56,690 nucleotides of DNA, from the NCBI GenBank assembly GCA_001304855.1, contig BBZN01000027.1, forward strand, positions 1 to 56,690, in the 5' to 3' direction. This DNA comes from Clostridia bacterium UC5.1-1D2. GTDB taxonomy: Bacteria; Bacillota; Clostridia; Lachnospirales; Lachnospiraceae. A program made the position numbers and the translations under genes. Every line of letters begins with the position of its first letter. The first letter of the stretch is position 1. Under the pieces are notes generated by a model. The model did not search any database and had not been told where the DNA came from. It was given only the letters and a program-made list of their open reading frames with translations. Below are positions 1-8,449 of this stretch, piece after piece.

Positions 1-142
1 GGGACTTGAGCCGGAAGCTCTCATGGGAGAGAGCAGGGGACTTAGGCCGGAAGCTCTTATGGGAGAGAGCAGGGGACTTAGGCCGGAAGTCTCATGGGAG
101 AGAGCAGGGGATTTAAGCCGGAAGCTCATGGGAGAGAGCCGG
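1..142 (+). repeat. 36-bp tandem repeat, about four copies, inside a GH32 gene
   Basis: Copies begin at about 4, 40, 76 and 111, with a degenerate fifth. The unit is 12 codons in the gene frame and encodes MGESRGLRPEAL-like peptide. Copy 3 lacks one base and copy 4 lacks two at the same place (GCTCTCATG becomes GTCTCATG and GCTCATG). The sum is minus three, so the reading frame is restored downstream. The array is cut by the window edge, so its full size is unknown. Confidence 0.85.
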
Positions 143-496
143 AAACAGGAGCCGGGAAAAGGCTTGTCCTATGAATGTATCATGAGCTTTGATTCCTGCC
201 GTTCCATGACGCTGACCCTGCGAAACGGAGCGTTCCTTACCTATAATGAAGGGCTGCTGACCCTGGACATAGAAGCCCTGGGCAGCGGCAGGACCAGACG
301 CAGCGTAGCCCTGCCTTCCCTTGAACAGCTTCGCATTTTTTCAGATGTCTCTTCACTGGAGATTTTTGTAAACCATGGCAGAGAGGTGTTCACCACCAGA
401 GTTTATGGTGGTGAGAGCACATTCCTGTTAGACGGAGACTGCAGCGGCAGGGGCGTTATCTACAGATTAAATTCTTTTACCTATGGCAAACTATAA
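2..496 (+). CDS. GH32 sucrose-6-phosphate hydrolase / beta-fructosidase, C-terminal part
   Basis: Only the 3' end is in the window. After the repeat-encoded linker the protein reads as the beta-sandwich domain that follows the beta-propeller in GH32 enzymes. The signature is SLEIFVNHGREVFTTRVY near residues 110-127 of the visible part, matching the family motif SxEIFVNxGxxxFTSRxY. The catalytic propeller, with its nucleophile Asp and acid Glu, lies outside the window, so activity cannot be judged. The family splits sucrose-6-phosphate or fructans in the cytoplasm. The repeat falls where the two domains normally join, so it lengthens a linker rather than a conserved strand. The stop is at 494-496. 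Family assignment is good; substrate is unknown. Confidence 0.75.
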   Translation, partial: GLEPEALMGESRGLRPEALMGESRGLRPEVSWERAGDLSRKLMGESRKQEPGKGLSYECIMSFDSCRSMTLTLRNGAFLTYNEGLLTLDIEALGSGRTRRSVALPSLEQLRIFSDVSSLEIFVNHGREVFTTRVYGGESTFLLDGDCSGRGVIYRLNSFTYGKL

Positions 497-925
497 GCTG
501 TTTCAAAAGGGGATTTTTATACAGGATACGGGACGGTCCTATCTTTCCGTTGGATTTATTTGGGGAAAGTATAAGGGGCCTTCCCTTTGCTGTTCTCGCC
601 ATACTCGATGGCTCCACTTCTTCGTTCATTTCTTTGCCAATCCTTTTTGGAACAGATTCACTGTTCCTGTCCCGAAAAATATAATTCCATAATTCTTTAT
701 TTTTCTGCGCCGTCCTGAAGGGCTGCCCTTTTCCTTTTTTCATTGTAATGCTTTCTGTTCCCTTTCAAAATTTCCCCGTATTGAAACGGTCTGACAGCGG
801 AAATTCTTCCGTTAAACTTTATGAACCAATAAAAAGTGCAGATACAACACCGGTAAAGAAATCCGTTACTATTTATGTAAGATCCTTTCAAAGAGAAAGG
901 TTTGGGAAAAAAATAAAAAAACTGA
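497..925. other. intergenic region, no supported gene
   Basis: This stretch is more AT-rich than its flanks. Short open frames on both strands (for example 477-743 minus, 748-945 plus) have no ribosome site, no recognisable family and no conserved pattern. I see no clear terminator for the GH32 gene. Confidence 0.4.
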
Positions 926-954
926 TTGACAGGCAAACAGAATAGTTGTATTAT
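926..954 (+). promoter_or_regulatory. sigma-A promoter for the ridA operon
   Basis: TTGACA at 926-931 and TATTAT at 949-954 are separated by exactly 17 bp. The first gene starts about 100 bp downstream, so there is room for a short leader. Confidence 0.6.
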
Positions 955-1052
955 TGTGATATAACAAATAGTTAGTTAGAAAAACATATAGTCTTGCATA
1001 GGCCTGGCAGGAACGTCAAAAACCAAATTATTTTAAAGAAAGGGGAATTACA

Positions 1053-1442
1053 ATGAGTACAAAAAAACAAATTAACTGTCAACAGGCGCCCTCACCGGCA
1101 GGTCCCTACTCTCAGGGAATTATAGGAGGACCCTTCGTATTTGTGGCGGGGCAGCGGCCTGTAGATCCCGCTACAGGAAACATCGGAAAAGATATAGGGG
1201 AACAGACGGCCTACTGTCTGAAAAACATTGAGGCCATTTTACGGGAAGCGGGCAGTTCTCTGAAGGATGTGGTAAAGACAAATGTCTTTCTGTCCGATCT
1301 CGCTGATTTTGACGCCATGAATGAAGTTTACAGGGAGATGATGCCCGCTCCCTATCCTGCCCGTACCACTGTGGGGACTGTGCTGCGCGGGATTCTGATT
1401 GAAATCGAAGCGGTCGCCATGCTGAATCAAGAGGAGGAATAA
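1053..1442 (+). CDS. RidA/YjgF family reactive-intermediate deaminase
   Basis: The 129-residue protein has the usual RidA length and reads intact. Hallmarks are the N-terminal PAGPYSQG segment, the central VVKTNVFLSDLADF, and PARTTVG with the conserved Arg near residue 105. The C-terminal segment IEIEAVAML carries the Glu expected near the active site. RidA proteins hydrolyse reactive enamines and imines released by PLP enzymes. Here the gene ends one base before the start of an aminotransferase gene, which fits protection against, or completion of, that reaction. The start is supported by AAAGGGG upstream. It is the first gene of the module that continues to 5529. Family is certain; the natural substrate is inferred. 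Confidence 0.9.
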   Translation: MSTKKQINCQQAPSPAGPYSQGIIGGPFVFVAGQRPVDPATGNIGKDIGEQTAYCLKNIEAILREAGSSLKDVVKTNVFLSDLADFDAMNEVYREMMPAPYPARTTVGTVLRGILIEIEAVAMLNQEEE

Positions 1443-1443
1443 A

Positions 1444-2599
1444 ATGCTTGACCAGTTGCTGATTGAAAAAGAATTCGGTTATCTTGAGCCTAATATTTAT
1501 TTGAATATCAGCTCGGTTGCAATGCCGCCTGTGCGGGTCAGAGAAGTGTGCCGCAGTTTTATGGACGATTATGTGGAGTCTATGGGGCGGAAAGTCATGA
1601 CGGATTTTGAAGGTATGCGGGAGGAGACAAAGAAAAAGTTAGCACAGTTGATTAACGCAAACCCGGAAGAAATTATCTTTGTGAAGAATACAACCGAGGG
1701 GAATTCTATATTAGCCAGCGGTTATCAGAAAGCCCCGGGGGCAATGTGGTTATCTGTGATTTGGAGCACCCTTCCAATCTGTTCCCCTGGATCAATGCCC
1801 GTTCCAGAGGCGTTGAAATTAAGGCGGTAAAGACAAGGGAGGGACAGGTTCCGGCAGAGTCGGTTTTGGAGCAAATGGACGAAGATACAAGGGTTGTTTC
1901 CCTGTCCGCCATAGAGTACGGCAGCGGATTTTTACAGATTTGAAAACCATAGGAAGGGAATGCAGGAGAAGAGGAATTGTATTTGCTGTTGACGGAATCC
2001 AGGCATTGGGGCGTATGGAGATTGACGTGGAGGACATGTGTATCGATTATCTGGCTGCCGGAGGATTTAAGGGCCTTATGGGAACCCTGGGAGCAGGGTT
2101 TGTATATTGCAGTCCCACTCTGATATCTCATATTGTACCTCCCTATTCAGGTTACCAGTCCACAGTCAGCCATGGGGTTCCTCCGGAAGTGACCACTGAT
2201 TTTCAGCAGCTACCCTGGCATGACGATATCAGGAGACTGGAGTCAGGCTCTCTAAATACCTATGGTATCATGGCTATGGACAGGGGCGTGGATCTGATAT
2301 TGGAATTGGGGATCAGAGACATTCAGGAACATATAATTAATCTGGAGCGCTATTTGAGGGGGAAGCTGTCGGCGCTGCCTGTAACTGTCTGGGGGCAGAA
2401 GGAGCCGGAGCGCTGGTCCGGAATTATTGTGGTTCAATTTCCGGCCCGGCTCTTCCAAAAAGCCCGGGATATAATGGATAGATACCGGATTTATACCACA
2501 TTGAGAGAAGGTTATATACGAATTTCAATCGGGCTTTACAATACAAAACAGCAGATGGATTCTGTTTATAATGCTCTGCGTGAGCTGGTTGAAGAATAG
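1444..2599 (+). CDS. class V aminotransferase (PLP), two frameshifts in the sequence
   Basis: Reconstructed length is about 385 residues, normal for fold-type I class V enzymes (cysteine desulfurase / isopenicillin N epimerase-like). The N-terminal third contains NTTEGNS, the phosphate-binding turn. The middle has FAVDGIQALG with the Asp that pairs with the PLP ring nitrogen, followed by AAGGFKGLMG with the probable Schiff-base Lys. Two one-base losses break it: near 1740 a G run of five should be six, and near 1933 a T run of five should be six. Both repairs join the three frames into one alignable protein. It sits between RidA and an amino-acid symporter, so a role in catabolism of an imported amino acid is likely. 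The exact substrate is not visible. Confidence 0.8.
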
Positions 2600-2608
2600 G
2601 GGGATCTT

Positions 2609-3859
2609 ATGTTAAAGGGGTATAGAAAACTAAGTTATATGAAAAAGGTAATGCTGTTTATTATAACAGGGATCGTGCTGGGGGCAATATTTGGGGAAAA
2701 GATACTGGTTATAGATTTTTTCGGAAAGATTTTTTTAAGCCTTATGATGATGGCTGCCATCCCTATGGTGGTTATCAGCCTTTTAAAAGGGATTGCGGAA
2801 CTGGGGGATGTGAGGGCCTTTGGCCGTGTTGGGGTAAAGATAATGATTTATTACTGCTTTACCACAGTTTTGGCCAGCGGAGTGGGACTGGCAGTAGCCA
2901 ATTTCATGAACCCGGGAAAGGGGTTTGAGGCTCAGATGCAGGTATACGAAGGGGAACTGACCGCCCTGCCGGGCCTTGGGCAGATTATTACGGCATTCAT
3001 ACCTTCCAATATATTTTCCGCACTGGCCGGGGGCCGTCTGGATCAGATTGTTGTCTATTGCGCGTTTGCCGGAATTGCTATTGTACTTATGAAGCCGGAG
3101 CCAAAGGCTAAAGTCATTGCAGGATTGGATCTGCTGTCGGGCATTGTCAACAATATTATGCAGATCGTCCTGGGATATGCTCCTGTGGGTATCGGCTGTC
3201 TCATGGCAACAACGGTGGGAAGATTCGGCTCTGCGCTTCTGGGCTTTGCTGCGAAATACATAGCGGCCAATTATATCTCATACGCCATCATGCTGGTTGT
3301 GTATACAGTAATACTGACGGCTTTTACCGGAGGAAAGGCGTTTACATTTTTAAAGAAAGGCTTTCCGGGATTTATTATGGCTTTCAGCACCAGTTCCAGC
3401 CTGGCGACTGTGCCTACGAACCTGAAATGTGCGGAGAGCATGGGGATTTCAGAATCGGTGTACAGCTTTACAATCCCCCTGGGGGCCCAGATCAACAAAG
3501 ACGGGACAGCCATTATTTTTGCTACGAACCTGTTGTTTGCAGCCTCTATTTTCGGAATCAAGCTTACGCCTGCAATGACGATCAACGCCATGTTTTTGAT
3601 TCTGATGCTGACTACGGGCCAGAGCGGGGTGCCGGGAAGCGGAAGTTCCAGCACTGTTATCATGTTTAACACCTTGAATATTCCGCTGGATATGGTTGGA
3701 ATGTTTACAGGCCTGGTGCCTGCCGTGGATATGGGCAACACAGCGATCAATTGTTACGGAGATTTGGTGGGAACTTCGGTGGTGGCCTACTCAGAGAACA
3801 AGTACGCCATAAAACACGGAGGCCAGCCTCTTGTAGATGAAGCGGTTTTGAAAAGCTGA
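2609..3859 (+). CDS. Na+/H+-dicarboxylate (amino acid) symporter, DAACS family
   Basis: This intact 416-residue membrane protein has many hydrophobic segments. It carries the family signatures AFSTSSSLATVPTN (serine-rich hairpin), the unwound-helix region around INKDGTAI, QSGVPGSG (second hairpin) and DMGNTAIN near the C terminus. These correspond to the substrate- and sodium-binding elements of GltPh/GltP-type transporters. The family takes up glutamate, aspartate, serine/threonine or C4-dicarboxylates with sodium or protons. It starts 9 bp after the aminotransferase stop behind GGGGGATC, so it is probably co-transcribed. The cargo is likely the substrate of the neighbouring aminotransferase and nitrilase; that link is inference. 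Confidence 0.9.
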   Translation: MLKGYRKLSYMKKVMLFIITGIVLGAIFGEKILVIDFFGKIFLSLMMMAAIPMVVISLLKGIAELGDVRAFGRVGVKIMIYYCFTTVLASGVGLAVANFMNPGKGFEAQMQVYEGELTALPGLGQIITAFIPSNIFSALAGGRLDQIVVYCAFAGIAIVLMKPEPKAKVIAGLDLLSGIVNNIMQIVLGYAPVGIGCLMATTVGRFGSALLGFAAKYIAANYISYAIMLVVYTVILTAFTGGKAFTFLKKGFPGFIMAFSTSSSLATVPTNLKCAESMGISESVYSFTIPLGAQINKDGTAIIFATNLLFAASIFGIKLTPAMTINAMFLILMLTTGQSGVPGSGSSSTVIMFNTLNIPLDMVGMFTGLVPAVDMGNTAINCYGDLVGTSVVAYSENKYAIKHGGQPLVDEAVLKS

Positions 3860-3901
3860 ATTGGGCCGGGGAAACTGCAGAACACAGCAGGGGGATGTTT
3901 A

Positions 3902-3930
3902 TTGACACAGACAGAGCCAAACAGTATAAT
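3902..3930 (+). promoter_or_regulatory. consensus sigma-A promoter before the YheO-type regulator
   Basis: TTGACA at 3902-3907 and TATAAT at 3925-3930, 17 bp apart, are a perfect match to the consensus. Such a strong promoter usually needs repression. Confidence 0.8.
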
Positions 3931-3937
3931 GAAACAA

Positions 3938-3967
3938 TAACTATCAGGCATATAAACTAACTATCGG
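3938..3967 (+). promoter_or_regulatory. paired TAACTATCRG direct repeat, possible operator
   Basis: TAACTATCAG at 3938-3947 and TAACTATCGG at 3958-3967 are spaced exactly 20 bp (two helical turns), between the consensus promoter and the regulator start codon. The position and spacing fit an operator, perhaps autoregulatory. This is inference. Confidence 0.45.
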
Positions 3968-3979
3968 ACAGGTGAGCGA

Positions 3980-4645
3980 ATGGAAGTAAACATGGAATTT
4001 ATAACAAAATTGATGCACAATATTGGAGAATTTTTCGGTGAAAAATGCGAGGTTGTTCTGCATGACTATGCCAATGGCTTTGATCACACCATTGTTGACA
4101 TTGTGAATGGAGAAGTCAGCGGACGGGAGATTGGCGGCTGTCCCAGCAACACATTTATAGAAAAGCTGCAAAAAAACCCTCATGAGATCGACCAGCATCC
4201 CACCTATTTTATTCAGCATAACAAAGGAAAGATTATAAAAAGCTGTTCTACGCTCATCCGCGACGGCAAAGGGGCTGTTGTGGGCTCCCTCTGTATAAAT
4301 CTGGACGTGACCGATTTCATCCTTCTGCAAAACACGGTATCGGATTTTGTGAAATATAATACTTCAGATAGTATGGTGGATGAGGAAGCCGTATTGGTTA
4401 AAAATGTGGACGAGCTGACTTCCTATTATATGCAGATGGCTGAAAAGGAAGTAGGCAAACCTATGTCCCTCATGAACAAGGAGGAGAAGGTAAAGGCGCT
4501 GGTTTACCTGCATGCAAAGGGATTCTTTAAAATTTCCAAGGCCAATGTAATTTTATGCGAAGCGTTTCAGATATCCAAGTATACATTGTACAGCTATCTG
4601 GAGGAGGGGCAGCAGAAGGCCGAAAAAATGGGGTGGAATTTCTAA
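3980..4645 (+). CDS. YheO-like PAS / HTH transcriptional regulator
   Basis: The 221-residue intact protein has an N-terminal YheO-type PAS domain (residues about 10-115, with CEVVLHDYAN and SLCINLDVTDF). A C-terminal helix-turn-helix (residues about 165-220, VKALVYLHAKGFFKISKANVI then FQISKYTLYSYL) follows. This is the layout of the DauR/YheO family, where the PAS part is thought to sense a small ligand. DauR controls D-amino-acid catabolism in Pseudomonas, which suits the amino-acid genes on both sides. It has its own promoter at 3902-3930. Ligand and regulon are inferred from context only. Confidence 0.8.
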   Translation: MEVNMEFITKLMHNIGEFFGEKCEVVLHDYANGFDHTIVDIVNGEVSGREIGGCPSNTFIEKLQKNPHEIDQHPTYFIQHNKGKIIKSCSTLIRDGKGAVVGSLCINLDVTDFILLQNTVSDFVKYNTSDSMVDEEAVLVKNVDELTSYYMQMAEKEVGKPMSLMNKEEKVKALVYLHAKGFFKISKANVILCEAFQISKYTLYSYLEEGQQKAEKMGWNF

Positions 4646-4671
4646 AGTCCCGAAGGTAAGGGGTAAAAATT

Positions 4672-5529
4672 ATGAAAAATGACAGGATTAAAATAGCAAC
4701 TCTGCAGGTGAAGGTTTCTCCGGATAAAGAGAAGAATCTGCAGGAGCTGGAACGCATACTTGACAGGGAAGAACTGCAGGGAGCGGATATGGCGCTGCTT
4801 CCTGAAATGTTTAACTGTCCTTATAAAACCACGGAATTTCCGCTCTACGCGGAGGAGGAGCAGGGGGAAACATGGCGGCTCTGTTCCCGTCTGGCCCGGT
4901 CGCGGGGGATATATCTTTCCGCCGGGAGCATACCGGAGAGGGACAGCGCCGGTAATATTTACAATACGGCGTATGTGTTTGACAGGCAGGGAAGGCAGAT
5001 TGCAAAGCACAGAAAGGCCCATCTGTTCGATATATCCGTTTCCGGAGGGCAGCATTTTAAAGAGTCCGACACGCTGAAGGCAGGGGACGGTGTAACTGTA
5101 TTTCACACGGAATTCTGTAAAATGGGACTTTGCATCTGTTATGATTTCCGTTTTCCTGAACTGGCAAGGCTGATGAGCCTGGAGGGAGCCCGCGTAATTC
5201 TGGTTCCGGCAGCATTTAATATGACCACAGGCCCTGCCCATTGGGAGACTATGTTCCGCCAGCGGGCGGTGGATAATCAGGTTTTTACAGTAGGGACTGC
5301 GCCTGCCCGTGACGCAGAGGGATGTTATGTTTCCTGGGGCCACTCTATAGTAGCCGATCCGTGGGGAAACGTGGTTATGGAGATGGATGAAAAAGAAGGC
5401 ATTAGGATAACAGAGCTTGACCTCCGCAAGGTGGAGCGGGTGCGTGGGGAATTGCCCCTGCTGGCCCACAGGAGGACGGATCTGTACGAAGTGAGACGGA
5501 GGGGCGCATCTGGCCGCAGTGAAGATTGA
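4672..5529 (+). CDS. carbon-nitrogen hydrolase (nitrilase / omega-amidase type)
   Basis: The 285-residue intact protein has the complete nitrilase-superfamily triad. Glu45 lies in LLPEMF, Lys115 in HRKAHLF, and Cys156 in CICYDFRFPE. The sequence most resembles the omega-amidase/Nit2 branch, which cleaves alpha-ketoglutaramate and alpha-ketosuccinamate, products of glutamine and asparagine transaminases. With a RidA protein, a transaminase and a symporter upstream, a pathway of uptake, transamination and deamidation is attractive but inferred. It starts 26 bp after the regulator behind AAGGGG, and a bidirectional terminator follows at 5591. Confidence 0.85.
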   Translation: MKNDRIKIATLQVKVSPDKEKNLQELERILDREELQGADMALLPEMFNCPYKTTEFPLYAEEEQGETWRLCSRLARSRGIYLSAGSIPERDSAGNIYNTAYVFDRQGRQIAKHRKAHLFDISVSGGQHFKESDTLKAGDGVTVFHTEFCKMGLCICYDFRFPELARLMSLEGARVILVPAAFNMTTGPAHWETMFRQRAVDNQVFTVGTAPARDAEGCYVSWGHSIVADPWGNVVMEMDEKEGIRITELDLRKVERVRGELPLLAHRRTDLYEVRRRGASGRSED

Positions 5530-5590
5530 TGTACGGCGGGATAAAAAGAAAGATGTTTGGCAGGCATAGGGCCTGATCCGCACAGAGCAA

Positions 5591-5630
5591 AAGAGACAGC
5601 CGGCCTTATAGCAAGCCGGCTGTCTCTTTT
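5591..5630. terminator. bidirectional intrinsic terminator
   Basis: Perfect 14-bp arms (5591-5604 and 5615-5628) with a 10-nt loop, an A-run before and a T-run after. It serves the nitrilase operon on plus and the small regulator on minus. Confidence 0.9.
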
Positions 5631-5681
5631 GTGCGGTGGTTCTTGTGGGAGCTGGGAAATACAGGGAAATACATTCACAGT

Positions 5682-5899
5682 TTAAAGGGTCTGGTCATTG
5701 CTGGAGGGAGTATAGCTGATAATATCTGTAATGTCGCAGTCCAGTATCCTGCAGAGGTCATTGATCGTGGTGGTGCTCAAGGCTGATCTTTACGCAGGCG
5801 GTTGATGGTGGAACTGGACAGCTTATGAATATGAATCAGCGTATAGGTAGATTCCTCAGAATCTTTCAGTGTATTCCAGAAGGGTTCATATGTAATCAC
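5682..5899 (-). CDS. small Cro/CI-type HTH regulator, one frameshift
   Basis: Restoring one C in AGCCTTGAG on the minus strand (near 5791) gives a 72-residue protein. It begins at GTG (5899) with a GAGGA site upstream and reads VITYEPFWNTLKDSE, then HKLSSSTINRLRKDQP, then STTTINDLCRILDCDITDII. That is the standard small single-domain XRE regulator of Firmicutes (HTH_26-like): a recognition helix with SSSTINRLR and the C-terminal LCxILxCxxxDI motif. It stands alone on the minus strand and ends at the shared terminator. Its target is unknown. Confidence 0.75.
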
Positions 5900-6074
5900 A
5901 GTGATTCCTCTTTTCTTGCAATGTATTTGAATGAATAAAATAGGGATACCCCCAGTATTTAACAATATCTATATAATGAACGCGGAATCCGCCAAAATTC
6001 CCCATAAAAAATATCTCTTATGTAAAACATCGGCTTTTTTAATGAAAATGTAAGACAGCGTAAGCAGAAAGAAC

Positions 6075-6102
6075 TTGCAATTTTTTCGGAAATTTGTATA
6101 AT
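6075..6102 (+). promoter_or_regulatory. promoter for the short peptide gene
   Basis: TTGCAA at 6075-6080 and TATAAT at 6097-6102 with a 16-bp spacer, 64 bp before the start codon of the 46-residue peptide. Confidence 0.6.
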
Positions 6103-6165
6103 AAGATAACGGACCAAGTCCAGGCGGCGGAGAGGCCGGCTTATATGTTCAGGAGGCAGAGCAGG

Positions 6166-6306
6166 ATGAAGATCAGAAAGGTACTGGGCGGTTTTGCATG
6201 GGTTATGCTGGCTGCCGTATTGATTATGGCTAACGCTATGACGGGAAGTGCAGGAGAAATGTCCGCAGGCACCGGGAACGCCAGCGTATCATCGGTTATG
6301 GAGTAG
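6166..6306 (+). CDS. 46-residue secreted or membrane-anchored peptide, unknown
   Basis: The frame MKIRKVLGGFAWVMLAAV... has a basic N terminus, a hydrophobic segment at residues 8-25 and a small-residue, Ser/Gly/Ala-rich tail. That is the form of a signal peptide or a single membrane segment with a short exported tail. An AGGAGG site lies 9 bp before the ATG, a promoter is at 6075 and a strong terminator at 6327. The unit is therefore a complete monocistronic gene despite its size. I do not recognise a family. A peptide signal, a toxin-like peptide or a small RNA with an incidental frame are all possible. Confidence 0.55.
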   Translation: MKIRKVLGGFAWVMLAAVLIMANAMTGSAGEMSAGTGNASVSSVME

Positions 6307-6326
6307 AAAAGGGTATAAGTGAGGAA

Positions 6327-6362
6327 GGCCGGGCGCATAATAATTATGCGGCGGTCTTTTTT
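6327..6362 (+). terminator. intrinsic terminator after the short peptide
   Basis: Arms CGCATAAT (6334-6341) and ATTATGCG (6343-6350), extended by CCG/CGG pairs, are followed by a six-T run. Confidence 0.85.
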
Positions 6363-6577
6363 GCAGGAGAATGAGTCCTGTGAATGGAACCTGCTCTCCG
6401 GGAAATCTGCTTTTATTTGTGAAACACAGGAAGGTTCTGACAGCAAGTTTTGCAATGTAGTTAACAATAAGGGATATGGATTAATTCTACGCCTGGTGGT
6501 AAGATATAGGCATGTAACTTAGGAAAGAACAAAAAACCAGCAATACCGGAATTCATTCTATCAGGAGGGAAAGGGTT

Positions 6578-8196
6578 ATGCGTTTATTGGACAGTGAGTG
6601 TTTGAATAAGGAACAGTGGGCGGCGGCAGAGATTAAGCTGCCGGAATTTGACAGGGAGGCTATGAAAGCAGCCACAAAGGAACGTCCTCAGTGGGTACAT
6701 TTTGGGGCTGGAAATATTTTCCGCGCTTTTCCGGCAGCGCTCCAGCAGAAACTGCTGAATGAAGGGGCGGAGAAAACCGGGATCATTGTGGCAGAGGGAT
6801 ATGACTATGAGATTATCAAGAAGGCTTACAGGCCCCAGGATGATTTGAGCCTTCTGGTTACGCTGAAAGCAAACGGCACCATTGAGAAAACGGTAATCGG
6901 AAGCCTGGCGGAGTCTCTGACGGTGGATCGCCAGGACGAGGCGGACTGGAGCCGGTTAAAAGATATTTTTGCAAGCAGCGCCCTTCAGATGGTCAGCTTT
7001 ACAATCACCGAGAAAGGCTACAGCATTACCTCGGCGGACGGTTCCTTCCGGCCTGATGTTGAGGCGGATTTTGCAGCAGGACCTGACAAAGCGGACAGTT
7101 ACATCGGTAAACTGGCGGCTCTGTGCTATTGGAGATATACCCACGGAGGTACGCCCCTGTCTCTGGTCAGCATGGACAACTGTTCTCACAACGGCGACAA
7201 GCTCTTTGCTGCGGTAGACGCCTACGCAAGGGCATGGACGGAACGGGGACTGGCAGATAAGGGATTTCTGGCTTATATCGAAAATCCCGCAACGGTTGCG
7301 TTTCCCTGGAGTATGATTGACAAGATCACCCCCCGTCCTGACGACAGCGTTAAGAAAATGCTGGAGGATTGCGGATTTACGGATACTGAGAGCATTGTCA
7401 CAAGCAAGAATACCTATGTGGCGCCTTTTGTGAATGCAGAGGAGGCGGAGTACCTTGTTATTGAGGACGCATTTCCAAACGGAAGGCCGGCTCTGGAAAA
7501 GGCCGGCGTCATGTTCACCACCAGAGATACGGTGGAGCGGGTGGAACGCATGAAGGTCTGCACCTGCCTGAATCCTCTCCACACGACGCTGGCCGTATAC
7601 GGCTGCCTCCTGGGCTACACTAAGATCAGTGAGGAGATGAAGGACGAAGATCTGGTTAAGATGGTAGAGATAATCGGATATAAGGAGGGGCTTCCTGTGG
7701 TGACGGACCCGGGTATTCTTTCCCCGAAGAAGTTTATCGATGAGTCCTTCAGGTACGTGTGCCCAACCCGTTTATGCCTGATACTCCACAGAGAATTGCC
7801 TGTGACACGTCGCAGAAGCTGTCCATCCGTTTTGGAGAGACTATCAAAGAATATATGGCAAGCCCTGTGCTGGATGTGAAGTCCTTAAAATTTATTCCTA
7901 TGGTCCAGGCCGGATGGTGCCGTTATCTCCTGGGGGTGGATGACCAGGGAAACTCCTTCACTGTAAGCCCCGATCCCATGTATGAAAGTCTGGCTAAGCA
8001 GCTGGCCGGAGTCAAGGTTGGAGAGACATGCGATATTCATGAGGTTTTGTCTCCAATTTTAAAGGACGCCAAGATTTTTGGAGTCGATTTGTACGAGGCA
8101 GGGCTGGGTGAGTATGTGGAGAAGGTCTTTGCCCAGCTTATTGCAGGCAAGGGAGCTGTGAGGGCGACCCTTAAAAGGTATTTGGCAGAGGCATAA
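6578..8196 (+). CDS. mannitol dehydrogenase / hexuronate reductase family oxidoreductase, one frameshift
   Basis: Reconstructed length is 539 residues, as in UxuB/MtlD-family long-chain polyol dehydrogenases. The Rossmann segment WVHFGAGNIFRAF is near residue 45, and the catalytic region KVCTCLNPLHTTLAVYG, with the Lys, Asn and His of the family, lies near residue 330. One base is lost near 7750 (TTCAGG should be TTCCAGG), after which ESFQVRVPNPFMPDTP continues the C-terminal domain. Members reduce fructuronate or tagaturonate or oxidise mannitol with NAD(H). No uronate genes are adjacent, so the substrate is open. AGGAGGG before the ATG supports the start, and a terminator follows at 8221. 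Confidence 0.8.
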
Positions 8197-8220
8197 TTTA
8201 TAAGCAATAACAGCAGCAGG

Positions 8221-8262
8221 CAGGTATCGTTCCGGTGTAGGGAGCGGATACCTGTCTTTTTT
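8221..8262 (+). terminator. intrinsic terminator
   Basis: Arms CAGGTATC (8221-8228) and GATACCTG (8247-8254) are followed by a T-rich tract. Confidence 0.85.
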
Positions 8263-8449
8263 ATTTTTACAATTACTGGGATAAATTAATATAATTGTAA
8301 CAAAACTGTCATAATTTGTATACAAATGGCAAAAAATATGCTATTATACATTGAGAACGAGTGGAAACATGCGCCGGAACCACCGAAATTACAGGCATTT
8401 GCCTTTGAATATAGATGAAATATAAGATAGAAAAGGACAGAGGTTACAA

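Noticed and set aside
1..145. CRISPR array
   Set aside because: The units are contiguous with no unique spacers and are translated in frame.
477..743. 88-codon minus-strand frame downstream of the GH32 gene
   Set aside because: No ribosome site, no recognisable motif, and it overlaps the GH32 stop and other equal-length frames. I treat the region as non-coding.
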